Part shown: positions 33,095 through 43,485 of the stretch, one piece after another
How the letters are laid out: each line of letters begins with the position of its first letter
How positions within the stretch are numbered: the first letter of the stretch is position 1
NCBI GenBank assembly: GCA_029964075.1
Contig: CM057134.1
Span: forward strand, 23,042,905-23,106,904
Length of the DNA: 64,000 nucleotides
Source: Patiria pectinifera
Taxonomy: Eukaryota > Echinodermata > Asteroidea > Valvatida > Asterinidae
Direction: 5' to 3'
Made by a program: the position numbers and the translations under genes
The notes under the pieces: model-generated
Database searches by the model: none
Told to the model about the DNA's origin: nothing
What the model saw: only the letters and a program-made list of their open reading frames with translations

Positions 33095-33108
33095 AGGATA
33101 GGAGTACC

Positions 33109-33980
33109 CGCGACCGTCCATGGCGACAGCCACTGCCAAAAAAAGTGTAGGCCTAGGTGCAAAAAGAGGAAAACAAGTTATTCTTTACCTATGATAAAAC
33201 AAAAATCATCACAGTCTTCCTTTGAGCCTTGAGGATCACGTTTTGAGCATTTCAGCGATGTCAGGTGTAGTGCTGCAGCGACCGTTTTTGACGGTGCGTG
33301 CAATGTCCCGATGGCCGATCGAATTGTTTTCGTGTTGCCGGGCCGTAAACGTGACGCCAGAGCATATATAGCGCCCTCTTGTGTTATATCAAAGATTTTA
33401 TTGGCAATGTCGCGCAAATTTTAAATAATGTATGCGCAAATATCAAATGTGCGCGTGGACACGAGACTGTGTGTGTTACATTGCGCATTCTGTAAGTGGC
33501 CGGCCGGCCGGCCGCGGGTGCACCCCGCCACCGGTAAATAGGCCTAAATTCATCCGCCGAGCTCATAAATAAAAGTTATACCCTAGAGTTAGTTCTGAGC
33601 ATGAAGAAAGGAACACAAAATTGGGAAATTGAAGAGATATGGTAATGAACCTCTGGCCCGGACTTGGGGCTTCCAATTCTGAGCATTTTGGATGCTATTG
33701 GGCTCGAAAGTGGCGCTATTTTGCCATGTTGTGGAGGGATCGTTTTTCAAGATGGCTACTTTTCCGCTTTGAGGAAAATAGGGGTCGTCTTCTTTGGGTG
33801 AGAATATCTCGAAAAGTCAATGGTCAACCCACCAAAAAATGAAAAGAAAACGAAAGATGACATGTTGATCATCATTTTTCTGTGCAGCTTGAATACCTGT
33901 GAGAGTTTTGAGTATTTTTAAAAGAATTGTGAAGTGTGGGCATTTAGCAATGGTGGCTGTGATGGGAATTTATTTGCAAG
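33109..33980. other. no gene seen; GC-rich patch at 33500
   Basis: Contains a (GGCC)n block at 33500-33518 within a CpG-rich stretch. Open frames here are short and without recognisable motifs. Confidence 0.45.
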
Positions 33981-34901
33981 CAGAGTGACCGTTTTAGCCG
34001 ATTTTCGGCTAACTTTGACAGATTGTTTTGTTATAAATGAGTTTGACAGAAAATTTGACAGAATGGATTTTTTTGGGGCAGATTTCTAGCAGAATTCTGC
34101 AAAAATGGTTATTTAACAGAAAAGCATATAACAAATTTGAAAAAAATGTAGATTTGTTTAGAAAAAAGGTCAATCTTTTCAAACAAATCCTTGCGAAATC
34201 GAAGTGGCTATCGTTACGGCAGTCGTTGTTTAGCGCCCTCTACGATACTTTTTTGATACGCACGCAGGTATATATTTATTTGTTTCCACCCTTTTTGGCG
34301 AGCAGTGCAACAGCTCAGTCGATAGAGGTTAGGATTTTGCACCGCGAGGTTGCCAGTTCGAGTCTCAGTTTTGCACTCGAATTTTTTTTTCCTTTTCTAA
34401 CCTGAGGCTTTGGAGGATTTTTTTTTAAAAGGGAAATAAAGTCCGAATTTCATAACGTTCAAATTCACTTTTTTCCTTCTAATTTTATATTTTCTTGTCC
34501 TTTTTTTTTTTTATAACAGTTGCACTTGCAGTCTACCGTAACGATAGAAAATGGGAAATGCGTTACGGCTGCCGTAACAATAGCCACTGCGTTGCAAAAT
34601 AGGACAGGTTGCCTTGTCTATGTGCTGATCAATCGAGGTTCACTGCCGGAATCAGATTTCGTCTTGACGAACCTCGTTTTGACTTAAATTTACGCAATTT
34701 TGTAACACCTTTATATGACTATAGAATGTTTATAATGTAATTTTAATCTTAATTAAGGCAATATTACAACATGTCAATGTGATTTTACGTGTTTATAGTG
34801 CATTTCGAGTGATTCATGGAAATTTGGCCGATTTTTGATAAATCTGACAGATTTTTGAAGTGCATTTAGCAGAATATGGTCATGACCTTACGGTCACTCT
34901 G
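33981..34901. mobile_element. 921-bp hAT-like non-autonomous element
   Basis: Ends are CAGAGTGACCGTTTTAGCC and, inverted, CAGAGTGACCGTAAGG. Flanks are TTTGCAAG (33973-33980) and TTTGAAAG (34902-34909), an 8-bp duplication with one change. CAGNG tips with 8-bp duplications are the known hAT pattern. The interior contains GCTATCGTTACGGCAG and its imperfect inverse GCCGTAACAATAGCC, and a tRNA-headed SINE-like unit at 34300-34460. No transposase is present. Confidence 0.75.
34300..34460 (+). repeat. tRNA-headed SINE-like unit
   Basis: AGTGCAA (34304) pairs with TTGCACT (34371-34377) as a 7-bp acceptor-like stem 74 nt apart. CAGCTCAGTCGATAGAG resembles an A box and GTTCGAGTC fits the B box. The T stem has mismatches, so this is not a working tRNA gene. 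It is followed by a T-run and a tail GGCTTTGGAGGATTTTTTTT, then AAAGGGAAATAAAGTCCGAA, shared with the unit at 35537-35780. Confidence 0.5.
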
Positions 34902-35157
34902 TTTGAAAGGTTGCATATAAGAGTGGTGTTATAATGTCATGGGAATACTTGGTATACTTACTTGGTTGATTAGTCCTCTTCGCCAATGGGCATGACTCTC
35001 AGTTGATTCTTAGAAATAGCCACAGTTGGTGCAGAAATTAGTGATTCTGGCAATTTATTCCAGTGTCTCACCACTCTATTAGAGAAGAAAACGTAGCCTG
35101 CTAGCTTGGTTCTTGTACGCCTGACAAATAACTTTTTGGAGTGTCCTCTTAAATCTT

Positions 35158-35912
35158 GGCAGTGGATATTTTGCCAGAGACGGCAAACCTTTAGTAAACG
35201 TTAGTTTGCCGGATATGCACTGAACATGCGCAGTTACTGTTTTTTTTGTACTTAAACATTTTCCGCTGACAAATTTTAGTCTGGCTCCATGCCAATATTA
35301 TCGTTGTAACCTCATATTCACAAGATGGGATTCAGACCATTTTATACAGGGGTGTGAAATCTCAGCTTTATAGCTGATTTCAGCTTTTTTTGTTTTTGAT
35401 TTCAGCTATTTTCCCTCACTTGCAGTGTACAAAAGTATAGGAGATTTCCAAAGTTCAGCTTTTTTTACACCTTTTTCAGCTGTTTTCAGCTATTTTCAGC
35501 TATTTTTGTCAGAGGTCACTCACACCCCTCTTTATAATTTCGGACTTTATTTCCCTTTTAAAAAAAATCCTCCAGAGCCACAAATCTGAAAAAGAAAATG
35601 TAATACTCTGCAATAAAATGTTTGAGAATATTAAAATAATAAAACAAGAATATTCTTATTTATTTGGGGATGGGAAAAAAACCCTTTAAAATGTGGCAGC
35701 GATCGGATTCGAACTCGAGTCATCCCGCTCACTAGAGCTTTTGCTTAACCACTACATCAAACGAGCTACACAACTTTGGATGGGAATTTAATACATCTTA
35801 TAATTCAGCCCTATCTTAAAGAGTACAGTGCCCTCTGTTGATATGGATTGCTGCCGGCAAACCTTTAGTAAACGTTAGTTTGCCGTCATTACCTCTGGCA
35901 AAATATCCACTA
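35158..35912. mobile_element. 755-bp element inserted in the CR1 LINE
   Basis: Ends are GGCAGTGGATATTTTGCC on the left and GGCAAAATATCCACTA on the right. Each end has a subterminal hairpin, GGCAAACCTTTAGTAAAC with GTTAGTTTGCC. TCTTAAATCTT flanks both sides (35147-35157, 35913-35923); removing the element restores the LINE reading HKDLR|GHSKK with a single copy. The duplication reads as about 9-11 bp, so the superfamily is uncertain. The interior has repeated TTTCAGCT motifs (35380-35510) and a minus-strand SINE-like unit. Confidence 0.75.
35537..35780 (-). repeat. tRNA-headed SINE-like unit, second copy
   Basis: On the minus strand GTAGCTCGTTTGATGTAG and onward GTGGTTAAG resemble an A box, and GAGTTCGAATCCG is a consensus B box. 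The body ends with the tail shared with the unit at 34300 (GGCTCTGGAGGATTTTTTTT, AAAGGGAAATAAAGTCCGAA). The two heads differ in sequence while the tail is the same. Confidence 0.5.
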
Positions 35913-36301
35913 TCTTAAATCTTTGTGGGGGAGGGTGAAAAATTTATCCGCTGAAGATTTGTATAAGCCATTTATGATCTTATATGTTTCAACCAAATCT
36001 GTTTTCAGCCTCCTCTCCTGCAACGACTCCATATCAATATCATCTTTGCACAGGCGTAGGCACCTCTTCTGCACCTTTTCTAACAAATTAATATTCTCTT
36101 TGGTAAGTGGGCTCCAGGCAGATGATGCATATTCAAGTGCTGGTCGGACGAGAGCTTTATATAAGATGGTAACTTTATCCTCATCAAATCCGGTGAAGCA
36201 TCTGCTGAATATAGCAATCTTCTGTCGAGCCTTCTTCACAATATCTTGGATGCTTTGTTGGGGTAAGAGTGTTACTGACTTTAACACCCAGGTCCTTTTG
36301 G

Positions 36302-36839
36302 TCATCTACTTCCTGCAGATAGACTCCGTTCAACGAGTACTGGTATTCCAAGGGCTTTCTTTATGCGAAGCACAATACATTTCTCAGCATTGAATAAAAG
36401 CAGCCAAAGCTTCGACCAGACAGCAAGTGAGTTAAGGTCATTCTGCAGGGAGTCACAGTCGGCAGTGTTCGTAATTTTGGCGTACACTTTTGTGTTATCG
36501 GCAAACATCTTTGCAGTGGTGGACACGTAATCAGGTATGTCGTTCACATACAGCAGGAACAGAATTGGTCCTAAGATTGATCCCTGAGGAACTCCGCTGG
36601 TCACTTTCTTCCAATCGGATACTCCATTTCTCAGCACCACTTTTTGTCTTCTATTGCTCAGGAAACCATTTATCCAAGTCAGTACATGTCCTTTTATACC
36701 AAGATGATGCAGCTTGTAGAGTAGACGTTTGTGTGGCACTGTCAAATGCCTTTCGAAAGTCTAAATAGACGGCGTCGACACCAGTTACAGCGTCATAGGC
36801 GGAGGTCCAATCGAAGAGACATTCCAATAGTTGTGTAAC
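36302..36839 (-). pseudogene. CR1 LINE reverse transcriptase, catalytic part
   Basis: Reads VTQLLECLFDWTSAYD and AVYLDFRKAFDSA in one frame (from 36839), then VPHKRLLYKLHHLGIKGHVL, GVPQGSILGPILFLLYVNDI and FADNTKVY in the next. The A motif Asp is present. The C motif, FADD in this group, is FADN here, so a catalytic aspartate is replaced by asparagine. A frameshift separates the two halves near 36745. Confidence 0.85.
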
Positions 36840-36842
36840 ACA

Positions 36843-39800
36843 TAGTCCAGCGGATATGTGAAAAAATTGTGCACTTTTGCATAAAAGCGTGAAACTTGGC
36901 ACAGATGTTTATATTCTTGCGAGAAAATGTTTTAGATGTGGAGCCATCGCAAATTTACCCTTTTAGGGGCGTGGCATCCATTTAAAAAAAGGGGGGCGGG
37001 ACTTGTCGTGCCCGCAGTGAAAATGGTTTTTCCCACTTGTTACAAAAGCAGGAAACTTCACAAAGACATAATTATAAAGATTATTAGTGTTTTCCAGATT
37101 CGGAGCCACTGTCACATGAAAATCGGACTCGTATGAAAATCGGACTCTTTTTCCCTTTTATTGGTTAAACCCTCTCACGTGACCGGTCCCTCTCCTAATT
37201 ATCTATGCAAGAGCATGCGCAATACCACCAATGAGTCCGTATTTCATAAAACCTAAATTCATGCTACACCACCACAAAAGTACCTTTTTGGGGGCGTGGC
37301 AGCCATTAAAAGAAAAGGGGGGGGGTAAATTATTATGCCCACTTTGGAAAACATTGTGCCCATATTTCATGAACGAATAAAACGTCCCACAGACGTTTAT
37401 ATTCATGAGGAAAAAAATTCCAGATGTGGAGCCATCTCGAACACACTCTTTTAGGGGCGTGGCAACCTTATAAGAAAAAAGGGGGCGGGGTTTTCATTAT
37501 GCCCACCCTGGAAATATTGTTCCCACACTCATAGAGAAATGGAACTTTCCACAAACATTGACATTCATGAGAAAAAAAAATTCCAGATGTGGAGCCATCT
37601 CGAACACACCCTTTTAGGGGCGTGGCAACCATATAAGAAACAAGGGGGGCGGGGTTTTCATTTTGCCCACCCTGGAAATATTGTTCTCACACTCATAGAG
37701 AAATGGAACTTTCCATAAACATTGACATTCATGAGAAAAAAAAATCCAGATGTGGAGCCATCGCGAACACACCCTTTTAGGGGCGTGGCAGCCATATTGA
37801 AAAAAGGGGGCGGGGTTCTCATTATGCCCAACATGGGAAAAATGTGCCCACATCTCATAAACGAATGAAGCTATTCCCACAGACATTAATACTCACGAGA
37901 AAAAAATCACACGTGGAGCCATCGTAAACACACCCTTTTAGGGGCGTGGCAGCCATAATAAAATGGGGGGGGGTAGTCATGATGCTCCTGTAAAAGAAAG
38001 TTGTGCCTACCTTTCATAAATGGATTAAATTCCACTAGGACAATATATTCATAAAAATCTTCTTTTTTTATAAATGTGAAGCCATCATAAACCTAACCTT
38101 TTAGAGGCGCGGCGTCCATTTTTAAAATGGGGGGGGGTACTCAATATGCACAACGTGGAAAATTTTGACCGCTTTTTATATAATAAAATCCACCCCATAT
38201 AGCTGTTTAATGTGTTGGAGTAGGGCCGCCTTTATAGTTGGAAGTTACTGTTGGCAAACCCTTTGTTTTCTTTCACTATGCATTCTTGCCTCATCTATAT
38301 TAACCCGGTTACTGTTAACCTTTCAACTGCAGCAATATCTGAATTGGGGTATAAACTGGGGTGCCTCAGTTAGTCCTGGAAAGACAAGTGTTACTTCTCC
38401 AAATACATTGTTTCCCCTGCCTTTTTTTCTGACAGACCAAAAGGGGTTGTGTGGTGGGGGTACACAGATTCATTGAATGTGAAGTCATAGTGGACGTGTC
38501 CACCACTTTGTGAGGCGAGTACATCGTGTTGTTACCCAATCTGCTGTCAATGCGGCGCAACGGGTAGGGGGTAGGGGGATATACACTCCCCCCCCCTAAA
38601 AAAAGGATTTCAATGACCGTTAAATGTTAAATGTTAGAGTTTAGGGCTGCCATTGTGTGCTGTGTATTTGTAATTATGAAATCACTCTGGAATTTAGATG
38701 TGCATGATAATATAGGTGCAAGTACACACATTGAACCCTATAACACGGGTTAGCCTACCGGTACTTACCCATGCTCTTTTGTGTAAGTCATTGTATTACC
38801 AAATTATATAGGTTATGGGCCAATCAACATTATAAGAAATCAACAACAAAATATAAAAATTGCAATTGTGGGCACAGTGAGTAGGCCCCTCACACCCCTA
38901 ATATAGGATGAATTTGCTGTGGCTCTACATATGAATTTATTATCTTGCACCAAGTTTGTGTGAAGTTTAGTCAGTTATGAAAGTTCGATGGTGGGCAAAT
39001 GATTAGTAGCACCCCCCCCCCCATTTAAAAAAAAAATAGATGCCATGCATCTAAAAGGATAAGTTTCTGATGGCTTCAAATTGTTGGGCATAATGAGAAC
39101 CCCGCCCCCTTTTTTTCCAATGTGGCTGCCACGCCCCTAAAAGGGTGTGTTCGCGATGGCTCCACATCCGGAATTGTTTTTCTCATGAATGTCAATGTCT
39201 GTGGAAAGTTCCATTTCTCTATGAGTGTGGGAACAATATTTCCAGGGTGGGCAAAATGAAAACCTCGCCCCCCTTGTTGCTTATATGGTTGCCACGCCCC
39301 TAAAAGGGTGTGTTCGAGATGGCTCCACATCCGGAATTGTTTTTCTCATGAATGTCAATGTCTGTGGAAAGTTCCATTTCTCTATGAATGTGGGAACAAT
39401 ATTTCCAGGGTGGGCATAATGAAAACCCCGCCCCTTTTTTTTCTTATATGGTTGCCACGCCCCTAAAAGGGTGTGTTCGAGATGGCTCCACATCCGGAAT
39501 TGTTTTTCTCATGAATGTCAATGTCTGTGGAAAGTTCCATTTCTCTATGAATGTGGGAACAATATTTCCAGGGTGGGCATAATGAAAACCCCGCCCCTTT
39601 TTACTCACGAATGTCAATGTTTCTGGAAAGTTCAATTTCTCTATGAGTGTGGGAACAATATTTCCAGGGTGGGCATAATGAAAACCCCGCCCCCCTTTTT
39701 TGCTTATATGGTTGCCACGCCCCTAAAAGGGTGTGTTCGAGATGGCTCCACATCTGGAATTCTTTTTCTCAAGAATATAAACGTCTGTGGGACGTTTTTT

Positions 39801-40180
39801 TCGTTCATGAAATATGGGCACAATGTTTTCCAAAGTGGGCATAATAATTAAACCCCCCATTTTCTTTTAATGGCTGCCACGCCCCCAAAAAGGTGCTTTT
39901 GTGGTGGCTCCGAATCTGAAAAACACTAATAATCTTTATAATTATGTCTTTGTGAAGTTTCCTGCTTTTGTAACAAGTGGGAAAAACCATTTTCACTGCG
40001 GGCACGACAAGTCCCGCCCCCCTTTTTTTAAATGGATGCCACGCCCCTAAAAGGGTAAATTTGCGATGGCTCCACATCTAAAACATTTTCTCGCATGAAT
40101 ATAAACATCTGTGCCAAGTTTCACGCTTTTATGCAAAAGTGCACAATTCATCGATATTTTGTCACATATCCGCTGGACTA
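36843..40180. mobile_element. 3.3-kb foldback element with arms of 163-bp tandem units
   Basis: Ends are TAGTCCAGCGGATATGTGA and, inverted, the same. ACA flanks both sides (36840-36842, 40181-40183), and a single ACA restores the LINE reading frame. The left arm (to about 38160) and right arm (from about 39000) are inverted copies. In each, a unit carrying GATGGCTCCACATC, CCTTTTAGGGGCGTGGCA and GGGTGGGCATAATGAAAACC repeats with starts near 37294, 37457, 37619, 37784, 37946 and 38106 in the left arm. The middle 0.8 kb is unique and has no recognisable transposase. The 3-bp duplication is real, but I do not assign a superfamily. Confidence 0.85.
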
Positions 40181-40500
40181 ACAGGAGCACTTCTTTTGGA
40201 ACCCATGCTGCTCACATGAAATGAGGCCGTTGGTGACGATAAATTCCATGAGCTGCATGGTCATAAATAATCTTCTCAGGAAGCTTCACCACCTGACTAG
40301 TAAGCGACACAGGTCTATAATTGTTTGGAATTAATCGGGAACCTTTTTTGAACAACGGCATAATATCCGCGTCTCTCCAGTCCTGTGGAACCACTCCAGT
40401 CAGTAAAGATTTGGTGAAGATCATGCTGAATGGAATGTCAAAATCGGGAACGTTTTTTATAACGTTTACGTGCAAGCCATCTGGACCACAAGCCTTGTTA
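40181..40500 (-). pseudogene. CR1 LINE reverse transcriptase, N-terminal part
   Basis: Reads VVPQDWRDADIMPLFKKGSR and NNYRPVSLTSQVVKLPEKII, then after a frameshift FIVTNGLISCEQHGFQKKCS at the insertion point of the foldback element. These are the conserved fingers motifs of CR1-type reverse transcriptases. The next residues (VTQLLE) lie 3.3 kb away at 36839, on the far side of the insertion. Confidence 0.8.
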
Positions 40501-40533
40501 AGATGTAGCTTCTGTAGCTTGGCTCTTACTGTG

Positions 40534-41630
40534 TCAGGAGTAACAATAATTATACAAGTTGGCAGTAGAGACTCTGTCGTGGAGGGGAAAATTTACGTGA
40601 TCATCGTCTGGTTCAACTATCAGCACACTTGCGAAGAACTCATTTAGGATCTCTGCTTTTTCACTATCTTCCGTTACTTTTCTACCCTCCTGCTCCAAGA
40701 CTTCAACGGTTGAGGATGACCTGGTAAAGTGCCGAGCATAATTGTAAAACTTCTTAGGCTCAGTTTTAATCTGGCTTACAAGTGCAGATTCATAGTCTAG
40801 CTTGGCTTTATACAGGGCCTTCTCCACATCTTTCTTTGATTGGTCAAACTGAAGATGATGTACATTGAGGTCAGATGTCCTAGCTTTCACTTTGGCGGCT
40901 CTCTTGTTATGCTTGGCCATCTTGACAGAATTATAATTGTTCCATGGCGGCTTATGACGTTGACCAGCTTTAATGATTTTTGTCGGCACAAACTTGTCAA
41001 CCCACGTGTTATATTTTGCTTTCATAATAGCCCAACTGTCTTCAACAGTTTTTCTTGAAAATTCCATATTCCAATCGGTTGCTTTGACTGCCTCAGAGAA
41101 GGATTCATAGTCTCCCTTGGAGTACAAGTAGATCTTTCGCTCAGCAACTGCAATACGAGGAACAGGAATGCGTAGTTCTGCCATCACACTGTGATGATCA
41201 CTTCTGCCGAGTTTTTCATTGACAGTTACAGACTGAACAATATCGGGATTACCTGTCAGCAGCAAATCGAGTATATTCTGTCCTCTAGTAGGCTCTTTGA
41301 CTAGTTGAAAAAGCATATTTTCTTCTATGCATGACAGAAACTTCTTTGATAAAGCAGAATGGCCTTCATTTGTGTCCCAGTCTATCTCCCTGAAGTTGAA
41401 ATCTCCAAGAAGGATCACATTATCAGTGTCTATGGAACTAATGGACTCACATATTTTGTCCAAGTTTGGTTCGCTCCTCTTTCAGGTCTGTAAACAACTC
41501 CACACAAGACTTCAACTTTGGGATTTGGATAAATTTTGCACCACACTACTTCCGCATCCACGTCTCCTTTGACATATAGTGTCGGGTTGAGATTTCTCTT
41601 AACTAACAAATCCACCACTGTCTGTTAATG
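40534..41630 (-). pseudogene. CR1 LINE endonuclease and linker, frameshifted
   Basis: Continues the endonuclease begun in the preceding frame. A short frame (41618-41430) reads LLVKRNLNPTLYVKGD and VLCGVVYRPERG. The next frame (41463-40534, 309 codons) reads NVILLGDFNFREIDWD, QNILDLLLT and LGRSDHHSVMAELR, which are endonuclease motifs including the SDHH catalytic pair. It then runs into the linker before the reverse transcriptase (KTEPKKFYNYARHFTRS, ILNEFFASV). At least two frameshifts are needed to join these parts. Confidence 0.8.
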
Positions 41631-43134
41631 AGTAGATACCTTCCTCATAAAATTTCAAATCTCGATCCTTGCGAAAACAAATATAATCATCAGGACAAAA
41701 TTCATTGCTGCTAACCGTGTTGTCAAGCCACGTCTCTGTGATGGCGCAAATATCCACATTATTCTCATACAAGTAGTCATTAAGTTCCACATATTTGTTC
41801 TTAATGCTAAAGGCATTAAGATGAACATCCTTAATAGGGTTAAACTCTTTACCCTTGTGTACGTGCGATGTGCGATAGGTGCTGTTGGTGCTGTGGTGCT
41901 GTACATTATTCTTTGGTTGGTGATTTACAGCTCTTTCCTGCTTGCCCCCTCTGCATGCTCTGGGGGCATGGGTTGAGGAGTCCTTCGCACCAACGTTTTT
42001 TCCTTTTATGATCCAGTTTGGGTCATCTTCTCTCTTCTTCCGTAGTTCACCCCGCAGCCTAATGTCCTCTTCCCTCTGCAGGATTGTCATATCAGGACAA
42101 ACAAATATCTTGATAAGATCAAAGGAAACCTCGTCAGGATCTGCATGTCTCACTTTGGGACCTCTCTTATTAACACAAGACTTTTCTTCCTCACTTGGAA
42201 GAATAACCTTGATAGGTCTAGGTTTGCCATCTTGATTTTTCCTTCCTAATCTGCGAACAGCCTTAGGTGTCACATCATTTACCCCTATGCTATGCAATAG
42301 TTCATTGCAAGCATCCATATCACTCATTGCTAAATCTGAAGTAGAAACATTATCACTTATCTGGTCATCTTTTACGATAGGTGCATCATGCTCAGGTAAC
42401 CCTCTAATAATTGTGTTCTTCTTACGTTTCTCAACTTCATCAGGTTCGTTTTGTATTAGTTCAACTCTACTAGCTAGCTTAGCAATATCACTGTTAGGTC
42501 CTTCAAGTAGCTTCTTTGTGGTAGCCACCTCCACACTTAAATCATCCACGGTTGCTTTGTCAGCTTTCTTATCAACATTTATCTGCATATGATCGATCTT
42601 GCAGTTGATTTTGGCCATGTACATAGCACACTTTTCTTCAATTTCCCAGTCTGCTTTAATCGCTGTCATGGCTAACTTATCACATGAACCACAGTACCAA
42701 TGCAAATCTACTCTGCCTTTCAGCATATCATAAACAACAGGTTCCATACCTAAACATTTTATGCACACAGCACCGTCGCATCTTTCACACTGCATCAACT
42801 TGTCGTCTTCATTGATGAATTCTATGCTACAAACTTTACAAATCCATACCTCTGTTTGACTGGTGTTGTTGTCTTGGGATGTAACTGTATTATCATTGGC
42901 TACCTGGTTCTTTTTTGGTCGACCACGCTTCTTCTTTGCCGTCTGAGTTGAGGTAAACGAAGGTTCCGAAAACGAATCTTCCGTAGACCCACCTGCAGCC
43001 AAGGAACCATCTTGGATGACGTCACTTCCATCTTGGATGACGTCACTCCCTCTGTTGGCTGACGATTTGGAAAAGCTTCGAGTTGAAGACCGTGTAGCAG
43101 TAGCAAAATTCATCGAAGATTTTGAGCCCGACAT
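41599..43134 (-). pseudogene. CR1 LINE ORF1: AT-hook and PHD finger, running into endonuclease
   Basis: A 511-codon frame; the chosen start MSGSKSSMNF at 43134 follows a stretch with no family resemblance. Residues about 67-75 are KKKRGRPKK, like an AT-hook. A PHD-like zinc finger follows at about 99-151 (WICKVCS, CERCDGAVCIKC, HWYCGSC); the position normally held by His appears to be Cys. A charged coiled-coil-like region (about 160-260) and a basic linker follow. The last 80 residues read LNAFSIKNKYVELNDYLY and AITETWLDN, which is the start of the endonuclease, so ORF1 and ORF2 are now one frame, probably by an indel. SDVIQDG is duplicated near residue 30. ORF1 proteins of CR1 LINEs bind nucleic acid. 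Confidence 0.75.
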
Positions 43135-43309
43135 GGTAGAAATGAGCTCAAAAACCTCCCCTACAAGAGGACAAGGACAAAAAATGCAAGATGCAGTTCT
43201 CAAAATGTGCAAAAAACTATCGCAGAAGGGGTGAAAAATATCAAAAATCAGAGCACTTATTCAGAGCGAACTGCACAACTGTAGCGCCCTCTTAGTCATG
43301 GTTGCGTGG

Positions 43310-43485
43310 CATTTGTGTTTGTAAACACACCTGATTTGTTTATTAATTTATCAACTTTTTTACATTTTCTACTAATACAAAAATTTGACAAAGTATTTTT
43401 TTTAAAAGTATTTCTTTACACGTATTATTTTTAAAAATGCAGAAAAGCCTGTGTCTAGCTCTTCATCAAACAGGCATAGCTCTAG
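43310..43485 (+). mobile_element. Helitron-like 3' end fragment (copy D)
   Basis: Matches the last 170 bp of the copy ending at 44173 (TTTTTAAAAATGCAGAAAAG, then GCCTGTGTCTAGCTC and CAGGCATAGCTCTAG). It ends with CTAG at 43485 and is followed directly by the T-rich start of copy C. Confidence 0.5.

Larger units (their letters stand above)
30802..33108. mobile_element. outer foldback element with two nested insertions
   Basis: The left arm begins at about 30802 (TACTCCTAGAACTATGAG) and runs through CAGAACCCCGCAAAATTG, AACCAAGCTTTTTCCCACAG and CACGCGCGCAGAATGATCGC. After an insertion it continues with CATTTTCGGTTCGATCGCTC to GAGAAGCAAGCACGCC-type sequence. The right arm (about 32312-33108) is the inverted copy of all of this, itself interrupted near its end by another insertion. 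Arms are about 400 bp each without the insertions, around a spacer of about 500 bp. There is no coding sequence. Exact tips are uncertain by about 15 bp. Confidence 0.75.
34930..36301 (-). pseudogene. CR1 LINE C-terminal region and 3' end, interrupted
   Basis: Reads VTLLPQQSIQDIVKKARQ, ILYKALVRPALEYASSAWSP and NLLEKVQKRCLRLCKDD, ending LPHKDLR at 35913, where the element 35158-35912 is inserted. Beyond it the protein continues GHSKKLFVRRTRTKLAGYVF, FSNRVVRHWNKLPESLI. These are conserved C-terminal blocks of CR1-type proteins. A 3' end with a TATTCCCATGACATT-like sequence lies near 34940. The target duplication of the whole LINE could not be located. Confidence 0.75.
34930..43280 (-). mobile_element. 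CR1-type LINE with PHD-finger ORF1, split by two insertions
   Basis: Read on the minus strand the order is ORF1 with a PHD finger (from 43134), endonuclease, start of reverse transcriptase (to about 40181), a 3.3-kb foldback insertion (36843-40180), the rest of the reverse transcriptase, the C-terminal region interrupted by another element (35158-35912), and a 3' end near 34930. Frameshifts separate the parts, and the catalytic motif is changed to FADN. Domain order and the ORF1 PHD are known for CR1-group LINEs. The copy is dead. Confidence 0.85.

Noticed and set aside
34304..34377. A functional tRNA gene
   Set aside because: The acceptor-like stem and B box are present, but the T stem is mismatched and the unit continues into a repeat tail, so it is a SINE-like head.
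35700..35775. A second functional tRNA gene on the minus strand
   Set aside because: It has good box motifs but no complete cloverleaf that I can pair, and it shares the SINE-like tail.
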